From contig NZ_JAHXBG010000010.1 of assembly GCF_020103725.1 (NCBI RefSeq), forward strand, positions 248,001 through 312,000: a DNA stretch of 64,000 nt, written 5' to 3'. This document shows, piece after piece, positions 36,140-44,413 of the stretch. Made by a program: the position numbers and the translations under genes. Each line of letters begins with the position of its first letter. Position 1 is the first letter of the stretch. The notes below the pieces were generated by a model. That model was not told the origin of the DNA. It was given only the letters and a program-made list of their open reading frames with translations, and did not search any database. Source of the DNA: Hyalangium gracile (GTDB taxonomy: Bacteria > Myxococcota > Myxococcia > Myxococcales > Myxococcaceae).

Positions 36140-36670
36140 CTACTTCTTCTTCATGCCCTCGAGCATCTTGCGGAAGGGCTTCTCCGCGGCGGCAACGGTC
36201 TTCTCCGGCCCGGTGAGCTTGAAGAAGACGGCGCCCTGAGGACCCTCGACGATGGCGCCGAGCATCCGGAAGCCCGGCTTCGGCGTGGACGGCCCCATCA
36301 TCGGGCCTCCGCCGGCATAGGTGCCCTTGACGTCCACCATCGTCACGGCGAACCCGGCGATCTTCTCCTGCTTCGTCTTCGCGTCCTTCTCGACGGAGGA
36401 GCCATCCGGCTTCTGGAACTGGGACACCCAGCGCTTGACGTTGGCGTCCACGCCGCCGCCCCGTCCTTCGCCGAAGTAGAAGATGGCCAGCTCCGCGCCC
36501 TCCGTGTCGCCCTTGGCGGCCGGGATGCTGTAGGTGGCCGCGCGCATGGGGCGCTCGCCCTGCGCGGTCCACTCGGTGGGAGCCGTCCACGACAAGCCAC
36601 CGGCCTCTTCCGCGGCGGCGACTCCCGCCACCGCCAGGCCGAGCACTACGACGCTGATCATTCGGTTCAT
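36140..36670 (-). CDS. Secreted protein of unknown function
   Basis: 176 residues from the ATG at 36668-36670, giving a clean Sec signal peptide (MNRMISVVVLGLAVAGVAAA). The mature part is a compact domain beginning LSWTAPTEWTAQGERPMRAATYSIP. It includes an acidic/Gly-rich loop, VKRWVSQFQKPDG and AVFFKLTGPEKTVAAAEKPFRKML, and ends in KKK. This resembles small exported myxobacterial and planctomycete proteins of unknown role. It converges with the OmpA-like gene, nine bases apart. Confidence 0.78.
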   Translation of the reverse strand: MNRMISVVVLGLAVAGVAAAEEAGGLSWTAPTEWTAQGERPMRAATYSIPAAKGDTEGAELAIFYFGEGRGGGVDANVKRWVSQFQKPDGSSVEKDAKTKQEKIAGFAVTMVDVKGTYAGGGPMMGPSTPKPGFRMLGAIVEGPQGAVFFKLTGPEKTVAAAEKPFRKMLEGMKKK

Positions 36671-36741
36671 ACGCCCAGCGTAACCGAAGCCCCCGTGCGG
36701 TGCGCGGCTGGCTGGGTGTGGGCGTCCGTACGAGACAGCGC

Positions 36742-37782
36742 TCACCCGGCCGCGGGAATACGCTCGCGCCTCAGCGGACGCCACCGGTACTGGCACTCGC
36801 GCAGGTGCAGCACCGAGTCCAGCCGCGCGCTGCCCGCCAGCGCCCCCTCCTGCAGGTACTCGCAGTAGAGCTCCACGGGCTTCACGAAGCGCGCGTTCCA
36901 CGGCCCGCGATCGATGGTGAGCACGTACATGTACCCGTCCGCCACGCCGAAGGCGTCGTAGCACTCGACGAGCGGCTCGTGCAGCTCGTCCAGGCTGGAC
37001 CAGACGGAGCCCTCCGGAGGCCCGGGCAAAGGTCGCGTGTCCAACACTCCCACGAGCCGGCCCCCGGGAAAGGCGGGCAGTGGATCCACCGCGAAGGTGA
37101 GCCTGTCCCCGTCGCGGGCCATCAACATGTCCGCCTCGCCGAACTCGTGGAACTTGAACTCGATGAGCGAGTTGCCGATGCGCCGCATCAGCGCGTCATT
37201 CGTCTCACTGCGCACGAAGTAGCCGCCGCGCCGCCACTGCCCCCGCGCGTTGCGGTAGCGCACCGCCGCGCGGTAGCTCACCTGGTAGAAGTTGAAGCCC
37301 AGCAGCCCGCTGAGCCCCTGTGGCCGCATCTCCCGCAGCGAGGACATCAGCACCTGCACCCAGGCCGTGCCCTGGTGCAGCTCCGGCTCCAGCGGCGCGG
37401 GCAGCAGCCGCGACAGCGCCTCCGGCTCCACCGCGTAGTTGAGCGAGAGCGCCTCCACCCACTCCGTCCGCACCTGGGTGAGCCAGGGCACCGAGGGGCA
37501 CTCCTCCATGCCCTCGCTGGAGGGGCTCACGTCCTGGGCCGCCTCGAGCTCCGCGTAGGCCGCTCGCAGCGCCTTGTGCCCGCTCGGCGTCAGCCGCCAG
37601 AAGCCCGCCTCCTCCGCCACGAGCCGACGCCGCGCCAGCGAGGTGATGGCCGCATCCCCTGGCGCGCGCTCCACGTCCGAGGCGTGCAGGCGCGCCAGGA
37701 GCTGCTCCCGCATGAGCCCCAGCGGCTCCAGGGCAAGCACGACCATGGCGGCCAGCTCCGCCGGCGAGAACATCATCATCAT
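36742..37782 (-). CDS. DUF2071 protein with N-terminal helical (winged-helix-like) extension
   Basis: 346 residues starting with four Met codons at 37771-37782. The first 80 residues (SPAELAAMVVLALEP...SLARRRLVAEEAGFWRLTPSGHKAL) look like a small winged-helix domain. The rest (about 105-346) matches DUF2071/YqjF, an acetoacetate-decarboxylase-like fold: LSLNYAVEPEALSRLLP, SSLREMRPQGL, NFYQVSYRAAVRYR, and a closing YCEYLQEGAL. The start overlaps the stop of the upstream membrane protein by four bases. Function is unknown; the HTH-like start suggests ligand-responsive regulation. Confidence 0.82.
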   Translation of the reverse strand: MMMMFSPAELAAMVVLALEPLGLMREQLLARLHASDVERAPGDAAITSLARRRLVAEEAGFWRLTPSGHKALRAAYAELEAAQDVSPSSEGMEECPSVPWLTQVRTEWVEALSLNYAVEPEALSRLLPAPLEPELHQGTAWVQVLMSSLREMRPQGLSGLLGFNFYQVSYRAAVRYRNARGQWRRGGYFVRSETNDALMRRIGNSLIEFKFHEFGEADMLMARDGDRLTFAVDPLPAFPGGRLVGVLDTRPLPGPPEGSVWSSLDELHEPLVECYDAFGVADGYMYVLTIDRGPWNARFVKPVELYCEYLQEGALAGSARLDSVLHLRECQYRWRPLRRERIPAAG

Positions 37783-38393
37783 ACGAGCCGCGCCTGCGGG
37801 CTCCCCGCGGCCAGGCGCCGACGCCGGGCCCTCACCAGCACCAGCCCCCCGGTCAGCTGCGTGGCGAACCACAGCCCCCCGAGCACCGCGAAGCCCAGGT
37901 GCGGCACGCGCGCCAGCCCCAGCGCCGAGAGCGCGTAGATGGCGGCGGCCGCGTACCAGCCTCGCCCCATCAGCGCCCCCATCACCGAGAAGGCCATGGC
38001 GATGAGGACACACCCCACCACCGGCATGAAGAGCACCTGCAACCCCATGACCCAATTGGCCAGCGCCACCAGCGCCAGGCCCGCCATGCACGTCGTCCAG
38101 ATGGACCACACCTGCCGCTCGATGAACGAGCGCACCCCCGCCGTCTCTCGCCGCTGCAGCCAGAAGATGGAGAGCAGGTTGAGCGGAATGATCGCTCCCC
38201 ACAGTAAGGCGTAGGGGCCGGGCTCGCGGTGGCCCTGGAGGAAGAGCAGGTGCGTGCCCAGGAAGCCGCCCCCGTTGGTGAAGGCGTGGAGCACCCAGAT
38301 GACGCCCCAGTTCTGGAGCGCCGAGTCATCCCGGGCCTGGGAGACGACGCGGCGGATGAGCTGCAGGGCCTCGGCGGCTTCCTCTCGGTTCAT
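37779..38393 (-). CDS. Six-helix membrane protein of unknown function
   Basis: 204 residues from the ATG at 38391-38393 (ten more codons are open upstream). After a short cytosolic helix (MNREEAAEALQLIRRVVSQAR) there are about six hydrophobic helices, and the C-terminus is Arg-rich (RARRRRLAAG). No family is recognised. It is coupled to the DUF2071 gene by an ATGA overlap, so the two proteins probably act together. The layout of membrane protein plus HTH-like protein is reminiscent of small stress-sensor pairs. Confidence 0.75.
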   Translation of the reverse strand: MNREEAAEALQLIRRVVSQARDDSALQNWGVIWVLHAFTNGGGFLGTHLLFLQGHREPGPYALLWGAIIPLNLLSIFWLQRRETAGVRSFIERQVWSIWTTCMAGLALVALANWVMGLQVLFMPVVGCVLIAMAFSVMGALMGRGWYAAAAIYALSALGLARVPHLGFAVLGGLWFATQLTGGLVLVRARRRRLAAGSPQARLV

Positions 38394-38544
38394 GCGCGCC
38401 GCGAAGCCTACTCGAAGCCGCACCCAGGTATGTCCCCTGCTATGTGACTCAGCGCGTCACTCGCCAGCGCTTTCGGCACCTTGAGTTACGTGCTAGCAAA
38501 CCGGCCCTCAGCAAGTCGTCCCACCTTGGAGGGGGTTACCCACA

Positions 38545-41451
38545 ATGAAGAAGCTGTTGCTCGTCGGGGCGCTGACCCTGGGTGCTGCATCCTGTGCACC
38601 CGATATCAAGCAGGATCCTGCACCGGACGTCGTCGTCGCGCAGTCCGATCCGTCCGCCTCACCCGCCGTCGTTCCGTCGCCGAACGATCTGGCCATCAAT
38701 CCCGCGACAGGTCTGGTCAACGCGCCGATCGACCCCAAGTCCTCCGCGGCGCAGCAGGAGTTCACGAGGGACTACCTCAACACCCTCAACGGCTTCCCCA
38801 CCAGCGTCACGGCGACCACGAAGCTCGTCGACCTGGACAAGAGCACGGTGAGCCCCACCACGGTGCGCTTCATCGACCTGCTCCAGGGCACGCCCATCGC
38901 CACGCCGGCCGTCACGCCGACGATCGCCTACGACGAGGACAGCGATCAGCTGATCATCGCCCCGCCGGCCACCGGCTGGCCCAAGGGTGGCCGCTACGCG
39001 GTGGCGCTCATCGGCGGTGAGAACGGCCTGAAGGGCGTGGGCGGCAAGCGCGTGGTGGGCTCGTCCGTGTGGTCGCTCGCCACGCTGGAGAAGTCGCTCG
39101 TCACCTGCGAGGACCTGACGGCGCCCGACTGCGAGGCCGCCACGGACCTCATCCCGGTGGAGAGCACCGACCCGGCCGAGCAGCTCGAGGAGCGCACCGC
39201 CTCGGCGCTGCAGCTCGAGCAGCTGCGCCGCTCCTACAAGCCGCTGCTGGACGCGCTGGCGGCGCAGGGCGTGAACCGCCAGGACATCGTCCTGCTGTGG
39301 ACCTTCCGCATCATGAACCACCCGGAGGTGACGTTCGATCCGGCCGCCAGCATCATCCCCTTCCCCAACAACATCCTGCTGGCCGACGCGGGCAAGCCCA
39401 CCCAGCACCTGAACCTGCCGATTCCGCCCAACGCGTCGGAGACCCAGCGGCAGCTGTTCACCGGGCTGAACACGCTGGATGGCTTCTCCACCACCGCGCC
39501 CATCGTCTCGGAGAACAGCGAGACCCGGGGCCCCATCGACACCGGTAGCAAGCTGGACCAGGCCGGCTTCGAGGCGGCCGCGCGGTTCTTCAAGCTCACG
39601 CCGGGCGGCACGGCGCCGCAGGTGAAGGCGTGCCTCATCCCGAGCTCGGATGCGGCGTGCCCCACGCCGACGAGGGATCCGCAGGGCAACGTGCCCAACA
39701 ACCCGCAGCAGATCCAGTTCGTGCCGCAGCTGCCGCTGGACGAGAAGTCCACCTACGCGGCGGTGCTGACCACGGACCTGAAGGACGAGCGGGGCCGCTT
39801 CGTGGCGCCCGCCTCGGCGTTCGCGCTGCTGCGCCTGAGCAGCCCGCTGGCGGTGGACGGCAAGAGCCAGGTGTCGGTCGTCCCGGACGCCATCGCCAAC
39901 CAGCTCGAGCCGCTGCGCGCGGGCTTCAAGCCCATGTTCGACGCCCTGGCGGCGCAGGGGCTGCCCCGCTCGAAGATCGCGCTGGGGTGGGCCTTCACCA
40001 CGCAGAGCACGGTCTCCATCCAGAAGCAGCTGTACGCGCTGCCGGCCTCCTACGGCCCGGCGGGTCTGACCGCCGCGCCGGCCTACCTCGCGGACATCAC
40101 GACCACCTTCAAGAACCGCATGACGGCGTCGGGGCTGGCCTCCGACAACATCGGCAAGGTCTTCCAGGGCATGATCTCCGTGCCGGTGCTGCTGACGGGG
40201 ACGGGCGGAACGCTCAACCCGGCGGCTCCGAAGTTCGAGCGCGCGCCCTTCCTGCTGGCGCTGCCCGCCACGCCCGTGCCGGCGAACGGGTATCCGGTGG
40301 CCATCTTCAGCCACGGCCTCAAGAGCACCCGCAACGCCGCGACTCCCCTGCTGAACGCCCTGGCGGCGGGTGGCCACGCGACGATCGCCATCGACACCGT
40401 CTTCCACGGTGATCGCAGCACCTGCGCGGGCATCACCGCGGCTTCGGGCATCACCGATGGCAGCGCCGCCATCGACACCCCGGACAAGGCCTGCAACACC
40501 GGCGGACGCTGCGACGTGAACACCGCCAGCGCCACCTACGGCCGCTGCGTCGCCGCCGATCCGGCCACCCGCCTGACGTGCGACCCCTCGACGGGCACGG
40601 GCGATCTCTTCTGCACCGCGAACGGTCAGGGCCGCTGCCTCCAGCGCTCCTCCGACCCGGCGGACGGCCTCTGCGAGGGCAGCTCCTTCAGGCTCAACGC
40701 CCGCGGCGAGCCGTTCATCTCCGGCTGGAACCTGCTCAACCTGGGCAACCTGTTCGCCACGCGCGACAACTTCCGCCAGCACACGGTGGAGCACTCCCAG
40801 CTCGAGCGCGTGCTCACCTCCACCGCCACGGGCAACATCAACGCCCAGCTGGAGGCCCAGCTGGCCCCGAAGCTGGATACCACCCAGATCGACTACGTCG
40901 CCCACAGCCTCGGCGGCATCGTGGGGCCCCTCTACGTCTCCGCGTCTCCCAAGGTGCGGCGCGCGGTGTTCAACGTCCCGGCGGGCAACCTGACCGGCAT
41001 CCTGCTGACGTCCACCAACAAGGACTTCACCGCGGCTCGCAACGGCTTCATCGGCGCCCTCGAGGCTCAGGGCATCGTCCGGGGTACGCCCGCCTTCGAT
41101 CAGTTCATCGGCCTGGCCAAGACGATTCTCGACCCGGCGGATCCCATCAACTACATCTACGCCGTGGAGAATGCCCAGGGGCTGCCGGCCGGGCGTGAGG
41201 CCTTCATCCAGTACATCGACGCGGATGGCGTCACCCCCAACCCGCTGACCGAGGCCCTGATTGCCGCGGCCAACGACCGCGCGGCGCAGGACAAGAAGGT
41301 GACGACCTACAAGTTCGTGCCCGCCACTCCCCCCGCCGAGGGCGAGGAGCGCCACGGCTTCCTGCTCGACTTCGCCAACCCCGTCTTGACGACGCAGGCC
41401 CAGGCGCAGGTGCGTGACTTCGTCACCACCGGCACCATCACCGCCCCGTAA
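38545..41451 (+). CDS. VolA/Pla-1-like lipase lipoprotein
   Basis: 968 residues. A lipoprotein signal with lipobox GAASC (Cys17) is followed by an N-terminal domain like Lipase_bact_N (PSPNDLAIN..TGLVN, PTIAYDEDSDQLIIAP). A C-terminal alpha/beta hydrolase has IFSHGLKSTR (oxyanion region) and nucleophile elbow AHSLGG with Ser788. A Cys-rich insertion (about residues 650-720) sits between them. Vibrio VolA is a surface lysophospholipase paired with a FadL porin; here too a FadL-like gene follows after 29 bp. A role in releasing and importing fatty acids from prey or debris lipid is inferred. Confidence 0.87.
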   Translation: MKKLLLVGALTLGAASCAPDIKQDPAPDVVVAQSDPSASPAVVPSPNDLAINPATGLVNAPIDPKSSAAQQEFTRDYLNTLNGFPTSVTATTKLVDLDKSTVSPTTVRFIDLLQGTPIATPAVTPTIAYDEDSDQLIIAPPATGWPKGGRYAVALIGGENGLKGVGGKRVVGSSVWSLATLEKSLVTCEDLTAPDCEAATDLIPVESTDPAEQLEERTASALQLEQLRRSYKPLLDALAAQGVNRQDIVLLWTFRIMNHPEVTFDPAASIIPFPNNILLADAGKPTQHLNLPIPPNASETQRQLFTGLNTLDGFSTTAPIVSENSETRGPIDTGSKLDQAGFEAAARFFKLTPGGTAPQVKACLIPSSDAACPTPTRDPQGNVPNNPQQIQFVPQLPLDEKSTYAAVLTTDLKDERGRFVAPASAFALLRLSSPLAVDGKSQVSVVPDAIANQLEPLRAGFKPMFDALAAQGLPRSKIALGWAFTTQSTVSIQKQLYALPASYGPAGLTAAPAYLADITTTFKNRMTASGLASDNIGKVFQGMISVPVLLTGTGGTLNPAAPKFERAPFLLALPATPVPANGYPVAIFSHGLKSTRNAATPLLNALAAGGHATIAIDTVFHGDRSTCAGITAASGITDGSAAIDTPDKACNTGGRCDVNTASATYGRCVAADPATRLTCDPSTGTGDLFCTANGQGRCLQRSSDPADGLCEGSSFRLNARGEPFISGWNLLNLGNLFATRDNFRQHTVEHSQLERVLTSTATGNINAQLEAQLAPKLDTTQIDYVAHSLGGIVGPLYVSASPKVRRAVFNVPAGNLTGILLTSTNKDFTAARNGFIGALEAQGIVRGTPAFDQFIGLAKTILDPADPINYIYAVENAQGLPAGREAFIQYIDADGVTPNPLTEALIAAANDRAAQDKKVTTYKFVPATPPAEGEERHGFLLDFANPVLTTQAQAQVRDFVTTGTITAP

Positions 41452-41480
41452 CCCACCGCGAGAGAGGACACGAACTCCCC

Positions 41481-42674
41481 ATGAAGAAGACACTCTCAGT
41501 CGTGACCCTGCTTGCTGCCGGCGTCAGCCACGCGGCGGGCTTTGCCTTCGACACCCACAGCGGCCGGGCCACCGGCATGTCCTTCGCGACCACCGCGGCC
41601 GCCCAGGACTCCACGGCGATCGCCTTCAACGCCGCCAACATCCTGGGTGTGAAGAAGCTCGACATCACCCTGGGTGACGTCACCACGCTCCCCCAGCTCC
41701 GGTTCACTCCGACGGAGCAGGACGAGCAGAAGATGGACACCACCGTGGTGCCTCCGCCCCACGTGTTCGGCGTGTACCGGCTCAACGAGCAGATGGCCGC
41801 GGGCATCGGCGTCTTCGTGCCCTTCGCCGCGGGCTCCAACTGGAAGGATGACTTCCCGTTCCGCACCCGGGGCTACCAGGCGCAGATCGCCACCTACTTC
41901 ATCAACCCCACGTTCGCCTACGCGCCCCACGAGCGCCTCCGCTTCGGCGTGGGCCTGGACATCGTCCGCGGCACGGTGGGCATCACCCGGAAGATCAACT
42001 TCATCGACTCCGAGGGCACCGTCGAGCTGGGCGGCGCGGGCTGGGGCGTGGGCTACAACCTGGGCCTCAACGTCACCATCCTGGACAAGCTGCTGAACTT
42101 CGGAGCGGCGTTCCGCGCCCCCACGAAGCTCACCTTCAAGGGCCAGGCCGACTTCCAGGACATCCCCTCGGGCTTCCAGACCACCCTGGTGGACCAGGAC
42201 ATCGAGTCGACGGTGACGCTGCCGGGCGCCGCGAACCTGGGGCTCGCCTTCACGCCAACCGAGCGGCTGACGATCGCGCTCGACGCGCAGCTGGCCCTCT
42301 GGTCGACGTTCCAGGACTTCGGCATCGAGTTCACGGACCCGGGGCTCACCAGCATCCTGGCCAAGAACTGGGAGGACACCTGGAACTTCCGCATCGGCGC
42401 GGAGTACGTCGTGACGGAGAACATCGCGGTGCGCCTGGGCGCCGCGTATGACCCCGCGCCGACCCCGGAGAACACGCTGACCCCGGACCTGCCGGACGCC
42501 AACCGCTACAAGGGCTCGGTGGGCCTGGGGTTCAACTTCTCGCCCATCCGGGCGGACCTGGGCTACCAGTTCGTCTACCTGACCGACACGGACAGCACCG
42601 CGCCCGGCTTCGAGGGCACGTACAACGGCATCGCCCACGTGGCGGGCCTGACCATCGGCTACAGCATGCAGTGA
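41481..42674 (+). CDS. FadL/OmpP1 family outer-membrane fatty acid transporter
   Basis: 397 residues with signal peptide MKKTLSVVTLLAAGVSHAAGF. The mature start, AFDTHSGRATGMSFATTAAAQDSTAIAFNAANI, is the family N-terminal plug pattern (gNAg.a.A.d.st.f.NPA). The rest is a 14-strand-type barrel with GVGLDIVRG, NLGLAFTPTERL and a C-terminal IAHVAGLTIGYSMQ. It imports long-chain fatty acids or other hydrophobic compounds across the outer membrane. It is co-transcribed with the VolA-like lipase, whose products are its likely cargo. Two hairpins follow. Confidence 0.9.
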   Translation: MKKTLSVVTLLAAGVSHAAGFAFDTHSGRATGMSFATTAAAQDSTAIAFNAANILGVKKLDITLGDVTTLPQLRFTPTEQDEQKMDTTVVPPPHVFGVYRLNEQMAAGIGVFVPFAAGSNWKDDFPFRTRGYQAQIATYFINPTFAYAPHERLRFGVGLDIVRGTVGITRKINFIDSEGTVELGGAGWGVGYNLGLNVTILDKLLNFGAAFRAPTKLTFKGQADFQDIPSGFQTTLVDQDIESTVTLPGAANLGLAFTPTERLTIALDAQLALWSTFQDFGIEFTDPGLTSILAKNWEDTWNFRIGAEYVVTENIAVRLGAAYDPAPTPENTLTPDLPDANRYKGSVGLGFNFSPIRADLGYQFVYLTDTDSTAPGFEGTYNGIAHVAGLTIGYSMQ

Positions 42675-42686
42675 TGCTTGGGGGTT

Positions 42687-42712
42687 GGGGCGAAGCCTGA
42701 GCGCTTCGCCCC
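42687..42712 (+). terminator. Terminator hairpin 1 after the FadL gene
   Basis: A perfect 10-bp stem (GGGGCGAAGC/GCTTCGCCCC) with a six-base loop lies 12 bases after the FadL stop codon. No U-tract follows. It is the first of two hairpins between convergent transcription units. Confidence 0.6.
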
Positions 42713-42733
42713 GGCGCCTCGGCCTCGAGCCGT

Positions 42734-42777
42734 CACGAGCCCGGGCTCCTCACCACGAGGACCCGGGCTTCGTGTTT
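42734..42777 (+). terminator. Terminator hairpin 2 between convergent genes
   Basis: A 12-bp stem with one bulge (arms 42734-42745 and 42762-42774) is followed by TTT on the plus strand, 18 bases before the end of the convergent barrel gene. With the preceding hairpin it probably ends the VolA-FadL transcript. Confidence 0.6.
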
Positions 42778-42795
42778 GCGGGCCCTGGGGCCGCC

Positions 42796-44385
42796 TCAGA
42801 ACGAGTAGGTGTAGCGCACGAAGGCGTAGTCGTTGGCGTCGTAGATGCCGCCCAGCGACAGGGCCGGCCCGTCCAGCACCATGGCGCCCACCGCCACCTC
42901 GTGCCCGGTGCTCACGTCGTAGGCGACGATGGCCGAGATGACCCAGTCCTCCTGGGTGATGCCGTACCGCAGGCCCAGGTTCACCCGCAGCTCATCGCGC
43001 AGGAACGAGTCGCGGTACAGGAACGCCACGTTCGTCCAGCGCCTGTCCACCAGCGCCAGCGGCGCGTCCTCCGCCGAGCGGCCGGGCACCCACATGCCGT
43101 TGAGCTCCAGCATGTAGTGCTCGCGGAACTCGAACCCGCCCGCCCAGGACAGCGCTCCCTCGCGCACCGGCTGGAGCGCCTCCGTGTAGAACGTGCGCTT
43201 GGCCGAGTAGCGCGCATCGGCCCGGAAGACGATGTCTCCCACCACCGCCGAGCCGTCGACCCCCACGCTGAACTCCCGCCTGAACGGCGAGCCCGTGTCC
43301 ACGGGCGCGGACGGATCCGTCGAGGGCACCAGCGTGCGCACCGGGACGCGATCCCATCCATAGAACACGTTGAGGCGCACATCCCACCCCGCGCCCCGCA
43401 TGAAGGCCCGCCCCCCCACGCTCCCGTGGCGGGGCATGAAGGAGGGCGCATCCGCCGAGAACAGCAGCTCCTCGGCCACACCCGTCCGGGCGGGAATCCC
43501 ACTCGCCTGCTGCTCGATGAACGCGAGCAGATCCGGCGCCACCGTCAGCAGCGTCCAGTCGCTATTGAACGTGTAGCCGCGATGCGGGAAGAAGAGCGGC
43601 ACGTACACCAGCTCGCCGCCCGCGGTGTCCCCCGAGTAGGCCGCGCGCACCATGGGAATGGGCAGCACGGGCGTCTCGAAGTCCGGACTCAGCCCCTGCC
43701 GGTAGTCCGTGGGGTTGATGATGTCATTGGGGCTGCTGAACTCCGTGCTGCCCCAGCGCAGCACCTGCTGGCCGATGTCCAGGCTGGCCCGGCCCCACTC
43801 CAGGGAGACGACGGCGTCTCGCAGCTCGGCGCCGTGGAAGGCACGCGAGCGGCCTCCGAAGTCCTGCTCCGGGCCACGAACGTCATAGAAGAGCCGCCCC
43901 GAGATGCGCGCCTTGAGCCGGGAGCCGAGGCGGAGATCCGACTCGACATCGAAGAAGCTCTGCGACTCGAGGACGTCCTCGCGGGGCCTGTCGTGCGACA
44001 GGTCCTGGTTGAGCAGCGTGCGGAGCCTTCCGCGGAACGTGGCGGATGTCCCTTCCGCCTCGGAGGAAGAGGTGCTCGTGGGGATGCTCGTCGACTCCCC
44101 AGCGAGGCTCGGCATGCCCTCCAGGTCCGAGTCCCCACCGAGGCCCGGCATGCCCTCCAGGTCCGGATCCCCGCCCAGGCTCGGCATGCCCTCCAGGTCC
44201 GGATCGCTGGGGCTCGCCGGGGGCGGGGACTCGGGGGGAGGCGACTCCGGGCTCGAAGTCGCCTCCTGGGACTGGCTGGAGTCCGGGCTCGTCTTCGGCT
44301 CCTCCTGGGCCGCCCGAGCGGCGCTGGGAGGAGTCAGGCTGCATGCCAAGGCCAGGGGGAGGGAACGAAGGACGTGCTTGAGCAT
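42796..44385 (-). CDS. Outer-membrane beta-barrel protein (DUF1302-like) with N-terminal DLEGMP repeats
   Basis: 529 residues from the ATG at 44383-44385, giving a signal peptide (LPLALACSLTPPSAARA). A Pro/Ser/Glu-rich linker contains three 12-residue repeats (DPDLEGMPSLGG type, residues 61-96). The rest is an aromatic-rich barrel ending in ...DYAFVRYTYSF with a terminal Phe. Features such as LRWGSTEFSSPNDIINPTDYRQG are typical of the DUF1302 barrel family. It follows the RND/LolA fusion gene by 28 bases. Such barrels commonly pair with MMPL exporters and LolA-like proteins in envelope lipid or hydrophobe transport. Confidence 0.82.
   Translation of the reverse strand: MLKHVLRSLPLALACSLTPPSAARAAQEEPKTSPDSSQSQEATSSPESPPPESPPPASPSDPDLEGMPSLGGDPDLEGMPGLGGDSDLEGMPSLAGESTSIPTSTSSSEAEGTSATFRGRLRTLLNQDLSHDRPREDVLESQSFFDVESDLRLGSRLKARISGRLFYDVRGPEQDFGGRSRAFHGAELRDAVVSLEWGRASLDIGQQVLRWGSTEFSSPNDIINPTDYRQGLSPDFETPVLPIPMVRAAYSGDTAGGELVYVPLFFPHRGYTFNSDWTLLTVAPDLLAFIEQQASGIPARTGVAEELLFSADAPSFMPRHGSVGGRAFMRGAGWDVRLNVFYGWDRVPVRTLVPSTDPSAPVDTGSPFRREFSVGVDGSAVVGDIVFRADARYSAKRTFYTEALQPVREGALSWAGGFEFREHYMLELNGMWVPGRSAEDAPLALVDRRWTNVAFLYRDSFLRDELRVNLGLRYGITQEDWVISAIVAYDVSTGHEVAVGAMVLDGPALSLGGIYDANDYAFVRYTYSF
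44098..44205 (-). repeat. Three 36-bp in-frame repeats (DLEGMP linker)
   Basis: Three near-identical 36-bp units encode 12-residue repeats in the linker between signal peptide and barrel. Differences are single bases (S/G and S/P changes). Slippage or unequal recombination could change the copy number between strains. Confidence 0.9.
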
Positions 44386-44413
44386 AAGCCTCGGGACCGC
44401 GGGGGAACTCCTC

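Noticed and set aside
38659-41493. 944-codon minus-strand frame opposite the VolA-like gene
   Set aside because: Arg/Gly/Val/His-rich with no recognisable domain; the plus strand has a lipobox and lipase motifs.
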